DNA of 64,000 nucleotides from Streptomyces luteogriseus (GTDB taxonomy: Bacteria > Actinomycetota > Actinomycetes > Streptomycetales > Streptomycetaceae). This document shows, one piece after another, positions 51,791 to 59,662 of the stretch (positions are counted from its first letter, which is position 1; the number at the start of each line of letters is the position of its first letter). The stretch is taken from assembly GCF_014205055.1 (NCBI RefSeq), contig NZ_JACHMS010000001.1, forward strand, positions 5,580,001 to 5,644,000. Direction: 5' to 3'. The position numbers and the translations under genes are program-made. A model generated the notes under the pieces. The model saw nothing but the letters and a program-made list of their open reading frames with translations. It searched no databases and was not told where the DNA came from.

Positions 51791-54285
51791 AGCAGACCGG
51801 CGAGGGAGACGGTCGCGACCGTGAGCACGGGGGCGCCGGCGGCCAGCGCGGTCAACGGTCCGCCGGCCAGGGCCGGGACGGCCGAGCCGGTGAGCGCGAT
51901 GCTCAGCGGCACCAGGACCGACCCGCAGACCACGACGGCCAGCAGCAGCGCGACCGCGCAGGTCAGCACGGCCTCCCAGGCCAGCATGCGCAGGACCTGC
52001 GCGGACTGTGCGCCGGCCAGCCGCAGCAGGGCGAACTCCCGGCGGCGGCCGGCCGTCGCCATGCTCAGGGTGTTGACGACGGAGACGGCGGTGAACAGGT
52101 TGATCATCGTCAGGAGCAGCAGGACGAACAGACCCGCCGCGGCGCCGGACCCCGACGCGCCCCCGCCGTCACCGTCACCGTCACCGACCCGGGCGCCCGG
52201 GAAGTCCGATGCCAGGGACCGCAGTTCCCGCTCGACCGCACCCCGGTCGGCTCCGGGCGCGGTCCGTACGAGGACGGTGTCGTCCAGCGGAGCGGCCGCG
52301 TGCCGGGCCGCCGAGGCGCGGGGCAGCAGCGCGTCGGCGAAGCCGCGGTCGCGGGAGTAGACGGCCGCGACGCGGTAGGTGTCCCGGCCGCCGTCGTCCC
52401 AGTCGACCCGCACGCGGTCGCCGACCGTGACCCCCAGATCGGCGGCCGCACTGTCGCCGAGCGCCACGGACGTGCCGCCGAGACGGTCGAGCGAGCCCCG
52501 GCGGACGCCCAGGTCGAGGAGGTGGGGGACCGCCTCGGCCCGCATCGCGACCAGGCTGCCGCCGACGAGGGGCGCCGCATCGCCGTCCCCGGAGTCCGCA
52601 CGGCTCAGCTCGCCGCCCACGGACAGCTGCCCCGAGGCCGCCGCCACCCCGGGCAGCCGGGCGGCCCGCTCCGCGTACCCCGTGCCGATGCCCGGCCCGG
52701 CCGCGGACACCACATGGTCGGCGACCAGTCGCTGCCGCTGCGCCCGTTCCTCGCCCTGGGAGGTGACCAGCGGAACGCACAGCAGCGTGCCGGTGAGGGA
52801 GACGGACAGCACGAGCGGGGTCACGGTGGCGGCCAGCCGTGCGTTCTGGCGCAGGAGGTTGCGGACCGCCAGTGCGCCGTCCCGAGGCAGCAGCGGACGC
52901 ACCGGAACCAGCAGCACGGCACCCGCGACCCGGCAGATCAGCGGCGCCAGCAGCGCCACCCCGACCATCAGGACCAGCACCATGCTCTCGGCCGTACCGC
53001 CACCGCCGTCCAGCCGGCCCGCCGCCACCGCACCGAGACAGGCCCCCGCCCCGGCCAGCACGCACACCCCGAGCAGGACCCGCCGCCACCCCAGCCTCGG
53101 CGCGGGGGCGGCCGACTCACGCAGCACCTCCACCGGCCGCACCCGCGACGCCCGCCGTGCCGCCGCGAACGCCGCGAGCTGCGCCACGACCGCGGCCAGT
53201 GCGACCGTCGCCCAGGGCGCGACCGGCCCCACCGCGAGCGGGAACGACGGGGGCAGCACCTCACCGCGCACCAGAATCCGGTGCAGCAGGGCCGCCACTC
53301 CGATGCCGCCCGGTACGCCGAGCAGCGCCGCCGCGACGGTCACCAGCAGGACCTCCACCGCGATCATCCGGCGGATCTGCCCCTTGGTGGCCGCGACCGC
53401 CCGCAGCAGGCCGATCTCGGTGAGCCGCCCGGCGACCGCCAGCGTCAGCGTGCCGGAGACCACGAAGCCCGCCACGAACAGCGACAGCGCCCCGAACGTC
53501 CCGACCAGCGAGGAGAGCACCGACGCGGGCGACGGCACGTCCCAGAACTCCGCGTCCGCCCGTCCGGCACCGGAGGCGACCACGACCATCCCGGCGTCGT
53601 CCCCGTACAGGTCGTCGACGGCCTTCTCCACCTGCCGCCGGAGCGCCTCGGGATCGGCCGCGTCCCCGGCCCGCACGCCCAACGCCCGCACCGGCTGCGC
53701 CGAGTCCGCGAGCAGCCGCGCCTGACGCGGGGTGTGGAACACGGCGTACTGGCGCACGGGCTTCCGGGGTGGGTCGGCGATGCCGGAGACCCGGTAGGAG
53801 CGCAGCCCGTCCGGACCGGTCAGCCGTACGCTGCCGCCCACCCCGGCGCCGAGGCGTTCGGCCAGGACGCTGTCCAGCACCACCTCCCGGTCGCCGGCGG
53901 GGGCGCGGCCCGAGCGCAGCGCGAACGGCCCGAGGACGGCGCTCTCCCACGAGTGCCCCAGGGACGGTCCGTCCCAGGGCGCCTCGAGGATCCTGCCCGA
54001 GGCGTCCACCGCCGTGGTGGGGAAGGACAGTTCGGGCACGGCCCGCTCGACGGACGGCAACCCCTCCAGTGCCGTACGGAGTTCCTCGGCCCGCGGCACG
54101 AACGGCTGCCCGCCCACGACCACGTCCGCTCCCGCGTACCGCTCGGCGGGAGACCCGGCACGGGTGCTCGACTCCAGCAGCACGGCACAGGCCGTCGTCA
54201 TGACGAGCGCGAGCACGAGCGCCACGAAACTGGCCGCCCAGCTTGCTCTGCGGCCCGAGAGTGTCCGCCATGCGAGTCGTAACAC
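51736..54285 (-). CDS. FtsX/MacB-type ABC transporter permease without a partner ATPase
   Basis: An 849-aa membrane protein of the duplicated FtsX type. A first helix follows the start (SWAASFVALVLALVMTTACA), then a long external domain, three helices (LSLFVAGFVVSGTLTLAVAG...), a second FtsX unit and a final three-helix group (VVNTLSMATAGRRREFALLR, LRLAGAQSAQVLRMLAWEAV). Such proteins work with a LolD-type ATPase, normally encoded next door, but none is here. The start GTG follows GAAAGG, and the second codon is TTA, the rare leucine codon read by the bldA tRNA in Streptomyces. Translation should therefore be developmentally limited. It is divergent from the lanthipeptide synthetase. Confidence 0.88.
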   Translation of the reverse strand: MLRLAWRTLSGRRASWAASFVALVLALVMTTACAVLLESSTRAGSPAERYAGADVVVGGQPFVPRAEELRTALEGLPSVERAVPELSFPTTAVDASGRILEAPWDGPSLGHSWESAVLGPFALRSGRAPAGDREVVLDSVLAERLGAGVGGSVRLTGPDGLRSYRVSGIADPPRKPVRQYAVFHTPRQARLLADSAQPVRALGVRAGDAADPEALRRQVEKAVDDLYGDDAGMVVVASGAGRADAEFWDVPSPASVLSSLVGTFGALSLFVAGFVVSGTLTLAVAGRLTEIGLLRAVAATKGQIRRMIAVEVLLVTVAAALLGVPGGIGVAALLHRILVRGEVLPPSFPLAVGPVAPWATVALAAVVAQLAAFAAARRASRVRPVEVLRESAAPAPRLGWRRVLLGVCVLAGAGACLGAVAAGRLDGGGGTAESMVLVLMVGVALLAPLICRVAGAVLLVPVRPLLPRDGALAVRNLLRQNARLAATVTPLVLSVSLTGTLLCVPLVTSQGEERAQRQRLVADHVVSAAGPGIGTGYAERAARLPGVAAASGQLSVGGELSRADSGDGDAAPLVGGSLVAMRAEAVPHLLDLGVRRGSLDRLGGTSVALGDSAAADLGVTVGDRVRVDWDDGGRDTYRVAAVYSRDRGFADALLPRASAARHAAAPLDDTVLVRTAPGADRGAVERELRSLASDFPGARVGDGDGDGGGASGSGAAAGLFVLLLLTMINLFTAVSVVNTLSMATAGRRREFALLRLAGAQSAQVLRMLAWEAVLTCAVALLLAVVVCGSVLVPLSIALTGSAVPALAGGPLTALAAGAPVLTVATVSLAGLLALRSSAATPGGLARAVS

Positions 54286-54483
54286 GGGTGCCTTTCGGAG
54301 CGGGCGAAATTGCCTTGCGGCGAGCGCTGAAAGCCTATCGAAACAGGAACCCGGCAGCATCAAATCCCGGGTCAGGCAAGGGATTTGGCCGATTTGAATA
54401 CCTGGAACCGTGTGTTTTTCACGGGTCGACTCATGTGTTGTGTACTGGTGCCCTTCTTCCGGCGTGTGAAAGGTTTTCCATCA

Positions 54484-54500
54484 GTTCGAGCGAATCGAAC
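54484..54500. promoter_or_regulatory. Dyad in the leader of the lanthipeptide synthetase gene
   Basis: GTTCGA-GCGAA-TCGAAC, perfect six-base arms, 32 nt before the synthetase start, in a 247-nt A/T-richer gap. It may be a regulator site (RamR is the candidate) or an mRNA hairpin. Confidence 0.4.
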
Positions 54501-54532
54501 GAGAGAGTGCCGAAAAGCGGGGGGACGCTGGG

Positions 54533-57103
54533 ATGCGGTACGACGCGTATTGCATGGTCGATCGAACGTTCTTCGACGCACCGGGAGAAGCGCAGGACGA
54601 GGAGTACGCTTTCGCCGCCACCGACCGGGAACTGCCCGAGGGATGGCGCAAGGTCCGCCAGGACGACTGGCTGGTCTGCACCCCCGAGGGCACACGCCGG
54701 CCGGCCCAGGGCTGGAAGGTGCACGCCTCCGGGTGCCAGGACAACGCCGAGAAGATCCTCGACGCGATCCACAACTTCTGCGTCCCGCGGAAAATCCCCT
54801 TCAAGTTCCTGCGCGGCCAGCACATCCTGCAACTGCGGAACATGAAGTACGCCTCCCGCGGCGCCAGCGGCAAACTCGTCACCGTCTACCCGGCGGACGA
54901 ACAGGAACTGCGCGAGGTGCTCGACGGCGTCGACGCCCTGGTCGGCGGCGAGCCCGGGCCCTACATCCTCAGCGATCTGCGCTGGAACCAGGGGCCGTTG
55001 TACGTGCGCTACGGCGGTTTCGTCGAGCGGCACGTCGTCTCGGAGAAGGGAGTGCTGGAACCCGCCATCGAGCGGCCCGACGGCACGCTCGTCCCCGATC
55101 GCCGCCTGCCCGGATTCCACGTCCCCGAGTGGGTGACGCTTCCGGAGTTCCTCCAGCCGCACGCCGAGGCGCGCCGCGCCGAGTCCCTGGCCGGCCTCCC
55201 CTACACGGTCCGCCGCCCGGTGCACTTCTCCAACGGCGGGGGCGTGTACATCGCCGAGGACACCCGCACCGGCAAGGACGTCATCCTCAAGGAGGCCCGC
55301 CCGTACGCGGGACTGACAGCCGACGGGAGAGACGCGGTCAGCCGGCTCCAGTGGGAGCGGGACGTCCTCGAACGGCTCGCCGGCGTCGACGCGGTTCCCG
55401 CGGTCCTCGGCTACTTCACCGTCGGAGACCACCACTTCCTCGCCCAGGAACTCGTAGAGGGCCGGCCGCTCAGCAAGTTCTTCGGCCTCAAGTACCCCGA
55501 GACCGGGCCGAGATCGGACCCGGCGGAGATCGCCGAGTACACGGAATGGGCGATGGGCGTCTGCCGTGCCGTCGAGGACGCCGTCGCCTCGGTGCACGCC
55601 CGCGGGATCGTCTTCGGTGACCTGCATCCCTACAACATCCTGGTCGCCGACGACGGCCGGGTCGGACTCATCGACTTCGAGGTCGCGGCGCCGGCCGACT
55701 CCGGGGCCGCGCGGATGCTGGGCCATCCCGCCTACGCCGCGCCCCGCGACCGCGTCGGCTTCGCCGCGGACACCTACGCCCTGGCGTGCATCAAGCTCGC
55801 GGTGTTCCTGCCGCTGACCGCGCTGCTGCGGCTGGACCTGCACAAGGCGGCGGAACTGGCCGACGAGATCGCCGCCCGGTTCCCGGTGCCGCGGGAGTTC
55901 CTGGACTCGGCGGTGCGGGAGATCGTCGGGGCCGACACGAACCCGGACGCCCCGGACAGACTCCGGGGGCGGGCCGGCCGGCCGCCCCGCCCCCGGGCCG
56001 ATCAGCACGACTGGCCCGCCCTGCGCGGCTCATTGGCCGGCGCGATCCTCGCCAGCGCGACGCCCGACCGCGACGACCGGCTGTTCCCCGGGGACATCGC
56101 CCAGTTCAGCACCGGCGCGCTCAACCTCGCCCACGGCGCGGCGGGCGTCCTGTACGCCCTGGACGTCACGGGCGCGGGCCGCTACCCGCCGTACGAGCAG
56201 TGGCTGCTGGAGCGGGCGTCGCGCCGGGAACAGCGAGCCCGGCTCGGCTTCTACGACGGGCTGCACGGCGTGGCGTACACCCTCGGCCACCTGGGGCACC
56301 ATGACGCCGCCCGCCAGATCCTCGACCGCTGCACCGGCGAGCAGTGGCAGCGCCTCGGAACGGACCTGTACAGCGGCCTCGCGGGAGTCGGCCTCAACCT
56401 GCTGCACTTCGCGGACACGACCGGCGACAGCGTCCTGCGCGTCGCGGCCCTCGACGTGGCCGGCACCGTCGCGCGGCGGCTCGGCTCCGAGACCGACGTA
56501 CCCGAACTGAGCGGCGGCCCACACCCCCGGGCAGGGCTCCTGCACGGTTCGTCCGGCCCCGCCCTGCTCTTCATCCGCTGCTACGAGGCCACCGGCGACG
56601 AAGTCTTCCTCGACCTCGCGGAGACGGCCCTGCGCCAGGACCTGCGCCGCTGCGTCACCCGGGACGACGGAGCCCTGCACGTCAACGAGGGCTGGCGCTC
56701 ACTGCCCTACCTCGCCGAGGGCAGCGCCGGTGTGGCCGTGGTCCTCGGCCTGCTCCGCAGGTACCGGGACGACGACCGCCTCCAGGCCGCGGCGGCCGGC
56801 GCACTGATCTCGTCGAGCTCTCAGTTCTACGTCCAGTCCGGGCTGTTCAACGGACGGGCCGGCATCATCAGCCACCTCGCGGCCGTCTCGCCCGAGCGAA
56901 CGCCGGCGAAGGACCCGCTCGTCGCCGCACAGATCGACGCCCTGTCCTGGCACGCCCTGGAGTACCAGGGGCATCTGGCCTTCCCGGGCGAACAGTTGCT
57001 GAGGCTCTCGATGGACCTGGCGACCGGGTCCGCGGGTGTTCTGCTGGCACTCGGATCCGCCCTGCACAGCGAGCCGGCCCACCTGCCCTTCCTGGGCCGC
57101 TGA
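54533..57103 (+). CDS. ramC: Class III lanthipeptide synthetase (RamC/LanKC type)
   Basis: An 856-aa three-domain enzyme that dehydrates Ser in the precursor and closes lanthionine/labionin rings. Residues 1-215 are the lyase domain that removes phosphate. Residues about 220-400 are a Ser/Thr kinase-like domain with Lys253 in VILKEARP, Asp363 in FGDLHPYNIL and Asp381 in LIDFEVA. Residues about 500-856 are the LanC-like cyclase (NLAHGAAGVLYAL, GFYDGLHGVAYTLGHLG, GLLHGSSGPALLFIRCY), without the zinc Cys-Cys-His set, as is normal for class III. GGGGGA lies eight bases before the ATG. The two precursor genes follow within 90 nt. Confidence 0.95.
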   Translation: MRYDAYCMVDRTFFDAPGEAQDEEYAFAATDRELPEGWRKVRQDDWLVCTPEGTRRPAQGWKVHASGCQDNAEKILDAIHNFCVPRKIPFKFLRGQHILQLRNMKYASRGASGKLVTVYPADEQELREVLDGVDALVGGEPGPYILSDLRWNQGPLYVRYGGFVERHVVSEKGVLEPAIERPDGTLVPDRRLPGFHVPEWVTLPEFLQPHAEARRAESLAGLPYTVRRPVHFSNGGGVYIAEDTRTGKDVILKEARPYAGLTADGRDAVSRLQWERDVLERLAGVDAVPAVLGYFTVGDHHFLAQELVEGRPLSKFFGLKYPETGPRSDPAEIAEYTEWAMGVCRAVEDAVASVHARGIVFGDLHPYNILVADDGRVGLIDFEVAAPADSGAARMLGHPAYAAPRDRVGFAADTYALACIKLAVFLPLTALLRLDLHKAAELADEIAARFPVPREFLDSAVREIVGADTNPDAPDRLRGRAGRPPRPRADQHDWPALRGSLAGAILASATPDRDDRLFPGDIAQFSTGALNLAHGAAGVLYALDVTGAGRYPPYEQWLLERASRREQRARLGFYDGLHGVAYTLGHLGHHDAARQILDRCTGEQWQRLGTDLYSGLAGVGLNLLHFADTTGDSVLRVAALDVAGTVARRLGSETDVPELSGGPHPRAGLLHGSSGPALLFIRCYEATGDEVFLDLAETALRQDLRRCVTRDDGALHVNEGWRSLPYLAEGSAGVAVVLGLLRRYRDDDRLQAAAAGALISSSSQFYVQSGLFNGRAGIISHLAAVSPERTPAKDPLVAAQIDALSWHALEYQGHLAFPGEQLLRLSMDLATGSAGVLLALGSALHSEPAHLPFLGR

Positions 57104-57192
57104 GCCACCCGTACCCCACGAACTTGTCCGCCGACCACGGCGGGCGCCCGCGCCGCGGGCACGCGCATCCGCGCCCGAAGGAGGTGATTCCC

Positions 57193-57306
57193 ATGTCTCT
57201 GCTCGAACTTCAGGAGATGGACCTGCCGACCGAGTCGACCGAGGAGACGGTGCTCGGCAGCGGCCAGAGCCAGCACTGCTCGGACGCCAGCTGGGTGTTC
57301 TGCTGA
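57193..57306 (+). CDS. Class III lanthipeptide precursor, copy 1
   Basis: A 37-aa precursor. The leader (MSLLELQEMDLPTESTEETV) has the LLxLQ motif recognised by class III synthetases. The core at about residues 22-37 (GSGQSQHCSDASWVFC) contains two ring motifs: Ser23-X2-Ser26-X2-Cys29 and Ser30-X2-Ser33-X3-Cys37, so two labionin or lanthionine rings are possible, the second ending at the C-terminus. A perfect GGAGGTGAT ribosome binding site predicts high expression. The core is unlike SapB or AmfS in sequence, with aromatic Trp34 and Phe36. A hairpin follows. Confidence 0.92.
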   Translation: MSLLELQEMDLPTESTEETVLGSGQSQHCSDASWVFC

Positions 57307-57314
57307 CCCGCTCC

Positions 57315-57332
57315 GGGCCGGTGAACCGGCCC
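57315..57332 (+). terminator. Short hairpin after precursor copy 1
   Basis: GGGCCGGT-GA-ACCGGCCC nine bases after the stop; it could protect or attenuate the precursor mRNA. Immediately before copy 2 there is a short AACATCGA repeat (57370-57399). Confidence 0.5.
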
Positions 57333-57410
57333 ACCGCAGGGCCAGTGCACAGCGACATCATCACCGTACACATCGACGAACATCGATGAACATCGACGAG
57401 AGGACACAGC

Positions 57411-57524
57411 ATGTCTCTGCTCGAACTCCAGGAGATGGACCTGCCGACCGAGTCGACCGAGGAGACGGTGCTCGGCAGCGGCCAGAGCCAGCACTGCTCC
57501 GACGCCAGCTGGGTGTTCTGCTGA
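57411..57524 (+). CDS. Class III lanthipeptide precursor, copy 2
   Basis: It encodes exactly the same 37 residues as copy 1. Over the 114 nt the two genes differ at only two synonymous third positions (CTT/CTC in codon 6, TCG/TCC in codon 30), while the flanking sequences are unrelated. The ribosome binding site here is GAGAGGA, weaker than that of copy 1. Identity at silent positions points to a recent duplication or gene conversion. It is followed by a long hairpin before the transporter genes. Confidence 0.92.
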   Translation: MSLLELQEMDLPTESTEETVLGSGQSQHCSDASWVFC

Positions 57525-57592
57525 GCCCAGCGAACCAGGCCTGCGCACAACGGCGGGCTGAAGTCGCCTGACACGGCATCCACGCCGTGAAC

Positions 57593-57634
57593 GGACCCGG
57601 TCGGCGGGTGGGGCAATCACCCGCCGGCCGGTCC
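57593..57634 (+). terminator. Strong hairpin between precursor and transporter genes
   Basis: A 17-pair stem with one bulged C and loop GGGCAAT, about 70 nt after precursor copy 2 and 49 nt before the transporter start. It probably acts as a partial terminator, giving more precursor than transporter message. Confidence 0.7.
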
Positions 57635-57682
57635 GTCATTCCTCCGGGCCGCCCGTTCGGACCTCGTACAGGGAGCAGTCCA

Positions 57683-59662
57683 TTGACCGTGCGTCAGCCG
57701 CTGGAGAGCGTGGCCCGGCTCCCGGGCCGCGCGGCGGACCGGATACTTCTGTGTACCACGCGGGAGGGCGGCGCCTGGACAGCAGTACTGGTCATCACGG
57801 CCCTCTTCTCGACCGCGGCCCAGATCCTGTTCCCCGCCTTCCTCGGCAAGGCCCTGGACTCGGCACTCGACGGCGGTACCGGCGTGAGCGGTTGGGTGAC
57901 CGGCTGTCTGGTGATCGTCGTCGCCATGGCCGCCGCGGACGCCCTCTTCGAGCTCGCCGCCGGGGCGAGCGCGGCCCGCGGCACCGCACTGCTGCGGCGC
58001 TCGATGCTCGGGACCCTGGTCTCGTGGACCGGCCCGGGCACACCGCGCACCGGCGCCGGTGACCTGGTGAGCCGCCTGGTCGGGTCCGCCGCCGAGGCCG
58101 GGGGTGTCGCGGCCGTACTGGTCCGTGCGGCAGTGTCCGTCGTGCCGGCCGCGGGCAGTGTCGTCGCCCTGTGGCTCATCGACCCCTGGCTCGCCGGGAC
58201 CTTCCTGCTGGGCCTCCCGGCCGTCGTCCTCCTGCTGCGCGCGTTCACCCGCCGCATCTCCGACGTGTCCACCCGCTATCAGGAGACCCAGGGGCGCCTC
58301 GCGTCCGCGCTGCTGGAGGCCCTCTCAGGACGCCGTACCATCGCCGCCGCGGGCACGGCCGACGCCGAGCTCCGACGGGTGCTGCGCGAACTGCCCGAGC
58401 TCAACCGCCTGGGACACGGCATGTGGCAGGCACAGACGCAGGCCGTGGGCCGGACCGCCCTGCTCACCCCGCTCCTGGAGATCGCGGTGCTGTCCGTGGC
58501 GGGATTCGCTCTTGCCGCCGGCCGCATCACCGTGGGCGAGATGCTGGCCGCCGCCCAGTACGTCGCTATCGGCAGCGGCCTCGGGATGACGACCATGCTC
58601 CTGGGCCGGCTGGCCAGGGCACGAGCGGGGGCCGAGCGGGTCCGCGGGGTCCTGGCACAGCCCGTCCTGGAATACGGGGACCGCCGGCTGGCCCCGGGGC
58701 CGGGCCGCCTCGAACTGCGGGACGTCCGGGTCGCCGCCGGGGGCGAACGTGTCCTCGACGGCGTCGATCTGACGGTTCCCGGCGGCGCCTGTATGGCGCT
58801 CGTGGGGGCGTCAGGCAGCGGGAAGTCGCTGCTGGCCGCCGTCGCAGGGCGGCTGGCGGACCCGGACGCCGGGGATGTCGCCCTCGACGGCACGCCCCTG
58901 CGGCGGCTGACCCACCACGATCTTCGCTCCGCCGTCGGCTACGCCTTCGAACGGCCGGTGCTCTTCGGCGAGACGCTGGGGGACGCGGTCGCACGCGGCA
59001 CCGGCCGGGCGGCCGTGCACGTACCGGCCGAGCGCATCGTGCGGGCGGCACGCGCCGCCGACGTCGACGCGTTCGTCCGCCGGCTCCCCGCCGAGTACCG
59101 GACGCCGCTCGCCGAGGCGTCCCTGTCCGGCGGAGAGGTCCAGCGCATCGGCCTGGCCCGGGCGTTCGCGCACTCCGGACGGCTGCTGATCCTCGACGAC
59201 GCCACGTCCAGTCTGGACACGGTCACCGAGCACCGCATCAGCCAGGTCCTCACCGGCACCCTGCGCGACCGGACCCGGATCATCGTCGCCCACCGCGCGG
59301 CCACCGCCGCCCGCGCGGACGGTGTCGTCTGGCTCGACGGCGGACGAGTGCGCCGCGTCGGCCCCCACCACGAACTGTGGCGCAGCGAACCGGAGTACCG
59401 GCAGGTGTTCCGGAGCGAGGGGGGTCTCGGCGAGGGGGCGGATGGTGAGGGGGTGCTCGGTCGGGAGGCGGATGGTGAGGGGGCGCTCGGTCGGGGGTCG
59501 GATCGTGAGGGGGCGCTCGGTGAGGGGGCGTTCAGCGAGGGGGCGTTTCGTGACGGCGCGCTCGGTGAGGGGGTGTTTCGTGACGGTGCGTTCCGCGGAG
59601 GGGCCTTCCGTGACGGGGCGGCGGGCCCGCAGGATGAGGCCTTCGAGAAGGAGCTGCCGTGA
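57683..59662 (+). CDS. ramA: ABC half-transporter of the lanthipeptide cluster (RamA type)
   Basis: A 659-aa half-transporter with an N-terminal six-helix domain and a C-terminal ATPase: Walker A ASGSGKS (Lys381), signature LSGGEVQRIGLARAF, Walker B LLILDDATSSLD. With RamB it should export the modified peptide. I take TTG as start because GGGAG is seven bases before it; the GTG further up lies inside the hairpin. The last 80 residues are an unusual repetitive tail (units such as GEGALG and RDGAF). The stop overlaps the next start as GTGA. Confidence 0.9.
   Translation: MTVRQPLESVARLPGRAADRILLCTTREGGAWTAVLVITALFSTAAQILFPAFLGKALDSALDGGTGVSGWVTGCLVIVVAMAAADALFELAAGASAARGTALLRRSMLGTLVSWTGPGTPRTGAGDLVSRLVGSAAEAGGVAAVLVRAAVSVVPAAGSVVALWLIDPWLAGTFLLGLPAVVLLLRAFTRRISDVSTRYQETQGRLASALLEALSGRRTIAAAGTADAELRRVLRELPELNRLGHGMWQAQTQAVGRTALLTPLLEIAVLSVAGFALAAGRITVGEMLAAAQYVAIGSGLGMTTMLLGRLARARAGAERVRGVLAQPVLEYGDRRLAPGPGRLELRDVRVAAGGERVLDGVDLTVPGGACMALVGASGSGKSLLAAVAGRLADPDAGDVALDGTPLRRLTHHDLRSAVGYAFERPVLFGETLGDAVARGTGRAAVHVPAERIVRAARAADVDAFVRRLPAEYRTPLAEASLSGGEVQRIGLARAFAHSGRLLILDDATSSLDTVTEHRISQVLTGTLRDRTRIIVAHRAATAARADGVVWLDGGRVRRVGPHHELWRSEPEYRQVFRSEGGLGEGADGEGVLGREADGEGALGRGSDREGALGEGAFSEGAFRDGALGEGVFRDGAFRGGAFRDGAAGPQDEAFEKELP
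59410..59640 (+). repeat. Tandem repeats encoding the tail of the RamA-like transporter
   Basis: Repeated units around GGTGAGGGGGCGCTCGGT and TTTCGTGACGGTGCG, in frame, giving a Gly/Glu/Ala/Phe/Arg tail that is absent from normal ABC half-transporters. Confidence 0.75.

Noticed and set aside
57193-57524. The pair of near-identical 114-bp blocks as a mobile or repeat element
   Set aside because: Each block is exactly one precursor gene from start to stop codon; the flanks are different and there are no terminal inverted repeats.
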